DNA of 9,798 bases, taken from JBCCMB01 sp039026555. Lineage in GTDB: Bacteria > Pseudomonadota > Alphaproteobacteria > Caulobacterales > Hyphomonadaceae. The translations under genes were made by a program, and so were the position numbers. Below, piece by piece: positions 1-6,135 of this stretch. The notes beneath the pieces were generated by a model. It made no database searches, had not been told where the DNA came from, and was given only the letters and a program-made list of their open reading frames with translations. Positions within the stretch are counted from its first letter, which is position 1. Each line of letters begins with the position of its first letter. The stretch lies in assembly GCA_039026555.1 (NCBI GenBank), contig JBCCMB010000110.1:1-9798 (forward strand), written 5' to 3'.

Positions 1-996
1 AAGATCTAAGGGTTGGCGCGCCAGCATATGGCTCATCCCGGTCCGTCGGCGACGCGCGCGCAGAGCGGGCAGGTCAATCACCGCGTTGGCGTTCATGCTT
101 TCGCCAGATTGGGCTTCCGCCATCACCTTGCCGTCATAGTCCACAATTTTCGACATGGCGTCAGTTGAGGCTTCAGGGATCGGCGTGCCGGTTATCCCGG
201 CTGAGTTGGCGGACACCATATAGACCATGTTTTCCAGCGCTCGGGCGCGTTTGGCGATGTCTTTTTGAGTTAATCCGGGTGCGCCGACCTCGCTGGTCGG
301 ATGGATCAAAATCTCCGCGCCGCGCAAAGCGTGAGCGCGGGTTAGCTCCGGATAGAGAATTTCCTCCGACGCGACGCTTGCGAGGTTTCCAATCTCTGTT
401 CTGGCGACCGGGAAGACGCCGTCGAGGCCGTATTGATCCAAATAGGCGTCCCACACATCGTAGGGCGAGGGCGTGTAGAGCGAGACAAGCCGTCGATAGC
501 GCAGCACGGTTTCGCCAGACGGATCGATCACGAAATTGGCCTGGAAATAAAGATCCGGGAAATGAGGGTCCGTCTCATAAACATTGCCGGCGAGGAAGAC
601 GGAAAATCTCTGCGCGAGGGTCGCGAGCGCCTCGTACTCCGCGCCATCCGGATCTATGGCGGCTTTGGCTTTCCATTCTTCACGTGTCTCGCCGAGCGGA
701 AAGCCGGTCATGAAATACTCTGGCAAAACGATGAGGCGCAGGTCGGAGCCGTTGAAGGTTTTCAAGAAGCCTTTGGCGCTGGCGATTTGCCCGCCAATGC
801 GTGTGATCGACGCCGCCATGCGCGCACGTGCGTCCTCCACAATTGCGTCCTGATTAACCGCATCGCACCGCGTTTGGAGGGCGAGTGCAGAGTAGCGCGG
901 CGCAGAGTCGGCCATCTCAGGCGCGCTGGCGCATGCGGGCAATGCGCTCGCAAAGGATGCGGCGGTGCCTGCGCCGAGAAATGTCCGTCGCTTCAA
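1..996 (-). CDS. Tat-exported nitrilase-superfamily protein, catalytically atypical (3' end off window)
   Basis: Reading leftward, 332 codons are open to the window edge; the last visible residues (RRRRTGMSHMLARQPLDL) resemble the tail of nitrilase-fold proteins, so little is probably missing. The N-terminus MKRRTFLGAGTAASFASALPAC is a twin-arginine signal; C22 might be a lipoprotein cysteine but the lipobox (LPAC) is poor. The nitrilase fold is clear: LIVLPEYFMTGFP carries the expected catalytic Glu (E93), and EILYPELTRAHALRGAEILIHP matches the region after the nucleophile. By eye alignment the Lys position in RYRRLVS is Arg (R169) and the Cys position in VASEEILYPE is Ser (S210). The only visible cysteines are C22 and C44, both before E93. 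The start is TTG at 996, overlapping the upstream TGA as TTGA, with AGGAGG 7 nt ahead. Fold assignment is firm. Activity is uncertain: a non-canonical hydrolase or a non-catalytic binding protein are both possible. It is last in the visible hydrolase operon. Confidence 0.85.
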   Translation of the reverse strand, partial: MKRRTFLGAGTAASFASALPACASAPEMADSAPRYSALALQTRCDAVNQDAIVEDARARMAASITRIGGQIASAKGFLKTFNGSDLRLIVLPEYFMTGFPLGETREEWKAKAAIDPDGAEYEALATLAQRFSVFLAGNVYETDPHFPDLYFQANFVIDPSGETVLRYRRLVSLYTPSPYDVWDAYLDQYGLDGVFPVARTEIGNLASVASEEILYPELTRAHALRGAEILIHPTSEVGAPGLTQKDIAKRARALENMVYMVSANSAGITGTPIPEASTDAMSKIVDYDGKVMAEAQSGESMNANAVIDLPALRARRRRTGMSHMLARQPLDL

Positions 997-1916
997 AGTG
1001 CGGCCTCCTCAAAAGCGGATGAAATCTCGTCCGCAGTCGCGACCCAAAGTTCAGGTCGACGCATTAATTCTGATAAGATCTCGCGTACCGCCCAAAGCCT
1101 AAAAGGCTGACCGGCGATATAGGGTGTTAACGTAAAGCCTAGCGATAGCGCACCGGCGGTTTCCGTCTCCGCCAATAGATAGTCGGCGGCCTCGATGATC
1201 TGATCTCGCCATTCATGTTCTGCTTGAGCTTTTATTTGTAGTAAATTGAAATCATTTAATTCATTAAGTAATGGCAAGCAGTATAATGGCCCGTTTCCTG
1301 TGTCCATCGCTACGGGCGTTTGATCCATCTCCCAATCGAGGCAGGTGGTGAAATTTGCAGCGCGGATCAGGCTTGGAGTGCGAAAACTCTGATTGCGCGC
1401 TGGGCTCATCCAGGTGGTCGGAGACAATCCGGCTTTCGAAAATGCGGCCCGAGTTTGAGCGACCAACTCCGCTTCTTCTTCCGCGCTTAGATGCTCGGAA
1501 TGAATGTTATCCGTGCTTAATCCGTGCGCGGCGATTTCATGCCCGCCTTTGATGATCGATTGAATGAGCGGCGGATAGCGCTCCAACATGCTGGCGTTGA
1601 CGGTGAAGGTCGCTTTCACGCCAGCAGCTTCGAAGGCGCGCAAGAGTCGATAGACGCCGACACGATTGCCGTAGTCTCGCGTCGTATAATGCCGCAAATC
1701 CGGATAGGGCGTCGCCATCGCACCGGGATGCTTAAAGGGTTTACCGGACGGATTGAGCGGAAAGAACTCAATCGGAACGACGATGAAAACGGCGAGCTGC
1801 TTGCCGTTTGGGAGCGCGATATTGGCGCGGCCCTTCGACGGGCGCCAGGGATATAGACCTTGGTCCATGCCATGCTGGCGTTTGGAATAGGAGAGATAGC
1901 CTTCCGGCAAGGACAT
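993..1916 (-). CDS. PuuE/NodB-like amidohydrolase (polysaccharide deacetylase fold), copy B
   Basis: This 307-residue protein has the polysaccharide-deacetylase (NodB) fold in the version used by PuuE allantoinase and cyclic imide hydrolases. Markers are RDYGNRVGVYRLLRAFEAAGVKATF (residues about 80-104), GGHEIAAHG (about 124-132, with H131), and a C-terminal stretch LGFTLTPYIAGQPFRL resembling the PLHAYLVGQPHR stretch of copy A. The TFDDG metal motif of sugar deacetylases is absent; the equivalent strand reads VVPIEFF with E50. I infer hydrolysis of a cyclic amide, ureide or imide in the cytoplasm rather than sugar deacetylation. The ATG at 1916 shares one base with the TAA of the DinB-like gene (TAATG), with GGAGG 10 nt ahead; a longer in-frame start at 2087 lies inside that gene and is rejected. 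The end overlaps the nitrilase start. A stretch around 1230-1273 is strikingly AT-rich. The family is clear; the substrate is unknown. Confidence 0.85.
   Translation of the reverse strand: MSLPEGYLSYSKRQHGMDQGLYPWRPSKGRANIALPNGKQLAVFIVVPIEFFPLNPSGKPFKHPGAMATPYPDLRHYTTRDYGNRVGVYRLLRAFEAAGVKATFTVNASMLERYPPLIQSIIKGGHEIAAHGLSTDNIHSEHLSAEEEAELVAQTRAAFSKAGLSPTTWMSPARNQSFRTPSLIRAANFTTCLDWEMDQTPVAMDTGNGPLYCLPLLNELNDFNLLQIKAQAEHEWRDQIIEAADYLLAETETAGALSLGFTLTPYIAGQPFRLWAVREILSELMRRPELWVATADEISSAFEEAAL
1004..1009 (-). promoter_or_regulatory. Shine-Dalgarno site deciding the TTG start of the nitrilase gene
   Basis: The minus strand reads AGGAGG here, 7 nt before TTG at 996. It lies inside the last codons of the upstream deacetylase-like gene. 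It is the best ribosome site in the operon and is why the TTG was chosen over a later ATG at codon 28, which would remove the Tat signal. Confidence 0.75.
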
Positions 1917-2425
1917 TACTCGTAGGCCTCCGGCATAAAGGGCAGGTCCGTATCGTCCGGCTTTGCGCCGGCGGCCGTCAGCATGGCGTGCACCTGTCCG
2001 CGATGATGTGTTTGGTGATTGAAGACTTGGAGAATGCAGACCCAACGCGGTCGCGTAAGGTCGCGCCCAACGGCTCCTGAATACCATGACAGATCGCCTT
2101 CGATCTCAGGTTGCGACACGTCGTTTGACCATTCGATCAAATTGGCGTCCGCCTCAACGCGCGCGGCCTTTAACGCAGTCCAATCGTCATAGGCCGAAAC
2201 ACTGTCCTTGATCCCGACATCCGGCGCGTCCCAGCCGCCCAGCCGACTCATCCAGATCTGGTCCGCCCAACGGATGTGAGACAGGGTTGCGTGGACGGAT
2301 TTGAAAAAGCCGCCGCGATCCAACCGCCGATCTCCATCTGACAAGCTATCAGCCGCCGCGTAGATGCTGTCATTCTGCCAACGATTATAGCGCGCCATTT
2401 TTTGGATGTAGCCGGGAGTAATCAT
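1916..2425 (-). CDS. DinB/YfiT-fold putative metal-dependent protein
   Basis: The 169-residue protein shows the four-helix DinB pattern: an N-terminal YNRWQND helix, then KSVHATLSHIRWADQIWMSRL (about residues 42-62) and a C-terminal FNHQTHHRGQVHAML. The likely metal-binding histidines are H50, H137 and H141. Family members bind a divalent metal; characterised relatives include thiol-dependent transferases and isomerases such as mycothiol-dependent maleylpyruvate isomerase, while the name DinB does not imply DNA repair. The ATG overlaps the upstream isochorismatase-like gene by 4 nt (ATGA), and the TAA shares a base with the next start, so it is embedded in the hydrolase operon and probably supplies a step in the same pathway. 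No specific reaction can be assigned from sequence. Confidence 0.85.
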   Translation of the reverse strand: MITPGYIQKMARYNRWQNDSIYAAADSLSDGDRRLDRGGFFKSVHATLSHIRWADQIWMSRLGGWDAPDVGIKDSVSAYDDWTALKAARVEADANLIEWSNDVSQPEIEGDLSWYSGAVGRDLTRPRWVCILQVFNHQTHHRGQVHAMLTAAGAKPDDTDLPFMPEAYE

Positions 2426-2952
2426 GTGAACTGGATCTCCCTGCTGGGAAGAACTGGTCCAAAATTAGCGGCCCAAATACGATTATGGTGCGCGATGATC
2501 GTGGGAGCATCCAAGTCCGGCGTGTCGTAAGTGGTATGGGCGTCTAAGGCGATCACAGGCTTGAAGCCATGCTCCAGCGCGGCGCGTACTGTGGTATCCA
2601 CGCAGTAATCCGTCTGAATGCCGCAGATTATGAGCTCGGTAGCGCTGATCGCACGCAAATGATCCGCCAGCCCCGTATCCAGAAATGCGCTGCATTGGGT
2701 TTTGGTGACGACATGCTCGCCAACCGCCGGCGTCAGCGCGTCGACAATGGCGTGGTCCGGCGTTACCGCGTCTAAAGGATGTCCGGGGCCGCCATCATGC
2801 TTAATAGAAATAACAGGCGCGTCTGCGGCTCTGGCGTGATTTGAAAGCGTCCGCATGCGCGCGACCCGAGCCGCGCCGTCAAAGGGCAGCATATTCGGGT
2901 CTACGAACATGCCCTTTTGAACGTCGATGATGAGCAGGGCTGCAGCGCTCAT
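2422..2952 (-). CDS. Isochorismatase-fold cysteine hydrolase, copy B
   Basis: This 176-residue protein is a compact isochorismatase-like hydrolase. The triad of the amidase branch is visible: D10 in ALLIIDVQKGMF, K84 in HVVTKTQCSAF, and C117 in GIQTDYCVDTTVRAALEHGF. Relatives cleave terminal amides or N-carbamoyl groups (nicotinamidase, maleamate amidase, ureidoacrylate amidase, N-carbamoylsarcosine amidase) through a Cys acyl-enzyme. True isochorismatases lack the Cys, so this should be an amidase. No signal peptide is seen, so it acts in the cytoplasm. The ATG at 2952 overlaps the TGA of the upstream PuuE-like gene by 4 nt (ATGA); the ribosome site is weak, fitting translational coupling. 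The longer in-frame start at 3018 lies inside that gene and is rejected. A natural role is to hydrolyse the half-amide or carbamoyl product released by a ring-opening partner (inference). Confidence 0.9.
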   Translation of the reverse strand: MSAAALLIIDVQKGMFVDPNMLPFDGAARVARMRTLSNHARAADAPVISIKHDGGPGHPLDAVTPDHAIVDALTPAVGEHVVTKTQCSAFLDTGLADHLRAISATELIICGIQTDYCVDTTVRAALEHGFKPVIALDAHTTYDTPDLDAPTIIAHHNRIWAANFGPVLPSREIQFT

Positions 2953-3887
2953 CTCGCAAATCCCGTCCCGCCGGTCGCAACGCCTCGCGCGGCAATGTCG
3001 GCGAGGGTTTGATCCCAATAATGGTCGCGGAAATGCGCCGCGATCTCCGAGCCCGTTGCGAACCAGACATCGTCTGAATGCGACGCGATATGTTTAAGCG
3101 CCTCTTCAAACGGGCGCATTCGGTGCGGTTGACCGACCAAATAAGCGTGTAGCGGGATGCACATTATGGTTCCCGATTGCTCGCCCTCGCTCAGCAATTG
3201 GTCGAAATGGCGCTTCAGCACATCGGTGTAGCGATCCGGCGTCATCCTAAGCGCGCCATAGGTGATGACGTCATTCACCTCCAGTGAATAGGGCATGGAG
3301 ACCAGCTTGCCGGATTTGGTTTTGATCGGTTGTGGTTGGTCGTCCTGGAAGAGGTCGCAAGTATACCAGAAATCATGCTCCGCAATGAGATCCAGCGTGC
3401 GCTCAGTATGGGTGAGGGCGGGCGCGAGATAGCCTCGAATGCGCTGGCCGGACGCGCGTTCGACGGTCTCGATCGAGTCCTTCAAAACGGCCCGCTCTTG
3501 GGCATCGTCCATGCCATAGGAATAGCGCGTATTGTAAATGCCATGGGAGAAAAACTCCCAGCCTCGTTCGACGCACGCTTCGATGATTTCTGGATGGTGG
3601 TCGCACAGCGCGACGTTGAGCGAAACGGAGCCGCGGACGCCATACTTGTCCAGCAGCTCCATCAAGCGCCAATGGCCGATGCGATTGCCGTAATCGCGCT
3701 GGGAGTATCCGACGACATCTGGATTGGGGCGCGGCCAGGGCTGGCGTTGAGGGTTTATCGGCGGATCGTATTCGTAAAACTCGATATTCGGCGCGACCCA
3801 AAAGGCGAGCTTCTTCCCGCCCGGCCACTCAATTTTTGGTCGCCCTTCATAAGGCCAGTAATCATATAGGTTTGGGTCTGCCTGCAT
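2949..3887 (-). CDS. PuuE/NodB-like amidohydrolase (polysaccharide deacetylase fold), copy A
   Basis: The 312-residue protein is a full-length PuuE-type member of the polysaccharide deacetylase superfamily. Recognisable parts are VAPNIEFYEYDPP (E36, replacing the TFDDG motif), QRDYGNRIGHWRLMELLDKYGVR (about 63-85), WEFFSHGIYNTRYSYG (H115), GYLAPALTHTERTLDLI and IPLHAYLVGQPHRMRPFEEAL near the C-terminus. PuuE relatives open the allantoin ring and a Pseudomonas imidase of this fold opens cyclic imides, so a cyclic amide-type substrate is likely; which one cannot be read from sequence. The ATG at 3887 is preferred because GAGGG sits 6 nt ahead; an in-frame TTG at 3893 overlapping the upstream TGA is an alternative adding two residues. 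It lies between two isochorismatase-type genes. It is related in sequence pattern to the copy B protein but clearly diverged. Confidence 0.88.
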   Translation of the reverse strand: MQADPNLYDYWPYEGRPKIEWPGGKKLAFWVAPNIEFYEYDPPINPQRQPWPRPNPDVVGYSQRDYGNRIGHWRLMELLDKYGVRGSVSLNVALCDHHPEIIEACVERGWEFFSHGIYNTRYSYGMDDAQERAVLKDSIETVERASGQRIRGYLAPALTHTERTLDLIAEHDFWYTCDLFQDDQPQPIKTKSGKLVSMPYSLEVNDVITYGALRMTPDRYTDVLKRHFDQLLSEGEQSGTIMCIPLHAYLVGQPHRMRPFEEALKHIASHSDDVWFATGSEIAAHFRDHYWDQTLADIAARGVATGGTGFAR

Positions 3888-3889
3888 GC

Positions 3890-4579
3890 TCAACCCTCGT
3901 ACGCCTCAATCCAATCATAGACTTCTTGGACCTCGACGACGTCGGCGTATTTCAGCTGCAGATCGGTGAGGTTGGCGAAGTGATAGCTTTCATGCTTGTC
4001 CGCCACGCATTCCATCGGAACAATCGTCCTGTAGCCATGGGATAGCGCGTCGACCGCCGTCGCCCGCACACAACCCGATGTGGAGCCGCCAGTGATTACA
4101 ACCGTGTCGACGCGATGCCAGGTCAGGAAGGAGGCGAGGGACGTTTCAAAAAACGCGCTCGGCATGCGCTTGGTGTAAACCGCGTCGACGCTGTCATCAA
4201 TGTCGAGCCGATCGTCGAACGCGGTGCGCTCCGAGCCGTATTTGATGTTTTGCAGACTGTCGGGCGTATCTGTTCGCGTGCCCCAAACGCCTGCATCGGC
4301 GGCGTTGTCCATGTAGGCGACATGGGTCCACACCACAGGCAAACCCTTGGCGCGCGCCGCTTTTGAGATCCCGTCAATATGCTCCATTTGGCGCGGATCG
4401 GTGATGTAGCCCGTCTTCGGGAAGAGATCAGGCCGCGTATAGGATTTTTGCGGATCGACATTCACGATCGCAAGCTTGCCGCCAAAGCCGAAACGCGCCC
4501 GCGCCGGATTGGCGCGCACCTCCTCAAAGATCTGCCGCGCAGTTTTGTCGGACAAGATCATTGTTGGCGCGTCTTCCAT
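3890..4579 (-). CDS. N-carbamoylsarcosine amidase-like isochorismatase-fold hydrolase, copy A
   Basis: This 229-residue protein heads the minus-strand operon. It has the cysteine-hydrolase triad D42 (LAIVNVDPQKSYT), K137 (AVYTKRMPSAFF) and C170 (TGGSTSGCVRATAVDALSHGYR). Its larger size, the GGSTSGCVRATA nucleophile loop and the long insert before the Lys resemble N-carbamoylsarcosine amidohydrolase and related ureide or half-amide amidases rather than nicotinamidase. It is cytoplasmic. The ATG at 4579 has AAGGA 7 nt ahead; an in-frame ATG at 4618 would add 13 residues but has no convincing ribosome site. It ends 2 nt before the ATG of the PuuE-like gene. It is presumably transcribed from the divergent region at 4580-4698, which carries the shared element described separately. 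The substrate is unknown; removal of ammonia, with or without CO2, from a ring-opened product is inferred. Confidence 0.88.
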   Translation of the reverse strand: MEDAPTMILSDKTARQIFEEVRANPARARFGFGGKLAIVNVDPQKSYTRPDLFPKTGYITDPRQMEHIDGISKAARAKGLPVVWTHVAYMDNAADAGVWGTRTDTPDSLQNIKYGSERTAFDDRLDIDDSVDAVYTKRMPSAFFETSLASFLTWHRVDTVVITGGSTSGCVRATAVDALSHGYRTIVPMECVADKHESYHFANLTDLQLKYADVVEVQEVYDWIEAYEG

Positions 4580-4640
4580 AATGGGTTCCTTTTGACGTCG
4601 TTTCAAAGACACTAGCATGACCCAGTGACATGATGATGAA

Positions 4641-4663
4641 AAGATATATCATTTAATTTCGGC
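4641..4663 (-). promoter_or_regulatory. Shared two-part regulatory element, copy 1 (candidate operator)
   Basis: On the minus strand this reads GCCGAAAT, a 4-nt spacer (TAAA), then TGATATATCTT. The same two blocks in the same order and orientation relative to the gene occur at 6641-6666 before the TonB-dependent receptor. Here the element ends 61 nt before the first hydrolase ATG. GATATATC is palindromic, suggesting a dimeric repressor or activator. It could instead be part of a promoter. Confidence 0.5.
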
Positions 4664-4688
4664 GTAGGTCGATATACGTTGGACAAAC

Positions 4689-4693
4689 GGAGG
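4689..4693 (+). promoter_or_regulatory. Shine-Dalgarno site of the symporter gene
   Basis: GGAGG lies 5 nt before TTG at 4699 and only 2 nt before an in-frame GTG at 4696. The spacing favours the TTG, though the two choices differ by one residue. Confidence 0.6.
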
Positions 4694-4698
4694 CGGTG

Positions 4699-6135
4699 TT
4701 GGACCAGGGCGTCGTTTTGGCGACAATCATCTTTTACAAAGCTCTGCTCATCGGCGTGGGCGTTTGGGCCAGCCGTCGGACGTCCAGCGAAGGCGATTTT
4801 TTTATCGGCGATCGCGCTTTGGGCCCATGGGTTGCGGGGCTCTCCTATGCGGCTTCGACATCGTCCGCCTGGGTGCTTTTAGGATTTTCCGGCTTTGTGT
4901 ATTCGGTTGGATTGTCGGCGCTTTGGATGGTTCCGGGCGTTTGGATGGGCTACGTCATCGCCTGGCTGTGGATCGGTCCGCGTATTCGCAGCGCCGCTGA
5001 GCGCAAATCCCACATCACGCTGACCGATTATCTGGTGGAGGATCTGTCCGGTCCCTGGCGCACTGTTTCCGTGGTCTGCGCCAGCGCACTTATCCTGTTT
5101 TGCTTCACCTTCTACATCGGCGCACAATTTCAGGCCGCCGGCGCTGCCTTTGCCGACACGTTCGGGATGAACGCCACGGAGGCGATCCTATTGGGCGCTG
5201 CTGTAATTCTCGTCTATGCGCTGATGGGCGGGTTCTGGGCGGTCAGTCTAACCGATACGATCCAAGGCGCCGTTATGGGATTGGTCGCAATCCTTCTTCC
5301 AGCCTTGGCCGTCATAGCCGCTGGCGGCCCCATTGGACTGGTCGAGGCGCTGCGATCCAGCGCCCCGGAGGGATATTTTGACTGGACCGGAGGACATGAC
5401 GGATTGCCGTTTTTGTTTTTTATTCTCGGGTTAGCTGCGATCGGTTTAGGCACATGCGGTCAGCCGCAATTGATGAACCGCCTTATGGCGGTCCGGGATG
5501 ATAAGGCGCGCCGGCAAGGCTTCGCCATCGCAATGGGTTGGGGCGTCGCCGTCTTCATGGGTATGACGGCGCTTGCTTTGGCCGGGCGCTCTCTAGCGCC
5601 GACCTTGTCGAACGGCGAAACCATCTTCTACGAAATGACGGAAACACTGTTGCCGCCCGTGCTGGCGGGAATTGTATTGGCCGCGATTTTGTCCGCGGTG
5701 ATGTCGACTGTCGATTCCGTTCTTCTCGCGTCTGCCGGAGCGGTTGCGCACGATCTCGGAGTGGCGAAAGGCTCCGAAGCGCGGGCGCTTTTGGCGTCGC
5801 GGATCACCATGGCGGCGATTTGCGTCGTCTCTATTGGCTTAACGCTGTCTGTCGAGGCGTCGATTTTTGGCCGCGTGCTGTTCGCGTGGACGGCTTTGGG
5901 CGCGGCCTTTGGGCCGATCGTGATTGCGCGGGTGATTGGATTTACGCCTCCGGCCTGGGCGGTCGCCGCATCAATGCTTGTCGGGTTCGCGCTTGCGGTT
6001 GGCTTTAACCAGTTTTGGCCGCCTGGTCCCGGTGCGATCAATGAAAGACTGCTGCCATGGCTGCCCTCGCTTTTGGTCCTGATTGCAGCCAGCAAATTCA
6101 AATTTAGACGAAAGGCGATATCCCATGAAATTTGA
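4699..6135 (+). CDS. Sodium:solute symporter (SSS/PutP-like family)
   Basis: The 478-residue inner-membrane protein has roughly a dozen hydrophobic segments and typical SSS length. Family signatures include GDFFIGDRALGPWVAGLSYAAS after the first helix, GLGTCGQPQLMNRLMAV in the middle, and SAVMSTVDSVLLASAG with M335-S336-T337, which lines up with PutP M339-S340-T341 at the sodium site. It should import an organic solute with sodium; family substrates include proline, pantothenate, urea and carboxylates, so specificity is open. It is the first gene of a plus-strand unit, divergent from the amidohydrolase operon, and its last 11 nt overlap the DUF1330 gene. Context suggests it carries the operon's substrate or an early product across the inner membrane (inference). 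Confidence 0.9.
   Translation: MDQGVVLATIIFYKALLIGVGVWASRRTSSEGDFFIGDRALGPWVAGLSYAASTSSAWVLLGFSGFVYSVGLSALWMVPGVWMGYVIAWLWIGPRIRSAAERKSHITLTDYLVEDLSGPWRTVSVVCASALILFCFTFYIGAQFQAAGAAFADTFGMNATEAILLGAAVILVYALMGGFWAVSLTDTIQGAVMGLVAILLPALAVIAAGGPIGLVEALRSSAPEGYFDWTGGHDGLPFLFFILGLAAIGLGTCGQPQLMNRLMAVRDDKARRQGFAIAMGWGVAVFMGMTALALAGRSLAPTLSNGETIFYEMTETLLPPVLAGIVLAAILSAVMSTVDSVLLASAGAVAHDLGVAKGSEARALLASRITMAAICVVSIGLTLSVEASIFGRVLFAWTALGAAFGPIVIARVIGFTPPAWAVAASMLVGFALAVGFNQFWPPGPGAINERLLPWLPSLLVLIAASKFKFRRKAISHEI

Larger units (their letters stand above)
4580..4698. promoter_or_regulatory. Divergent promoter region between hydrolase operon and symporter
   Basis: This 119-nt gap separates the outward-facing starts of the hydrolase operon and the symporter, so it must serve both transcripts. 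It is AT-rich in its middle (about 4640-4660) compared with its flanks. It contains the element at 4641-4663 and the symporter ribosome site at 4689-4693. I could not assign -35/-10 hexamers convincingly for either direction. Confidence 0.6.

Noticed and set aside
165..1110. Plus-strand open frames of 90-225 codons opposite the nitrilase gene
   Set aside because: They are Arg-rich, without recognisable domains, and lie opposite a coding frame with clear nitrilase motifs.
1917..2087. Upstream in-frame extension of the second PuuE-like protein to an ATG at 2087
   Set aside because: It lies wholly inside the DinB-fold gene and its residues look like an out-of-frame shadow; the ATG at 1916 has GGAGG and a TAATG junction.
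2953..3018. Upstream in-frame extension of isochorismatase copy B
   Set aside because: It overlaps the end of the PuuE-like gene and reads as an Arg/Cys-rich shadow; the ATGA junction at 2949-2952 gives the normal N-terminus directly before ALLIIDVQ.
4587..4606. Imperfect inverted repeat (TTTGA ... TCAAA) near the first hydrolase start
   Set aside because: Only about five base pairs with a 7-nt spacer, overlapping the ribosome site; too weak to call an operator or hairpin.
4580..4618. In-frame ATG 13 codons upstream of isochorismatase copy A
   Set aside because: It has no convincing ribosome site, while the ATG at 4579 has AAGGA at 7 nt.
6083..6124. Longer start of the DUF1330 protein inside the symporter gene
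   Set aside because: It would put 14 polar residues before a clear export signal; the ATG at 6125 is the natural start.
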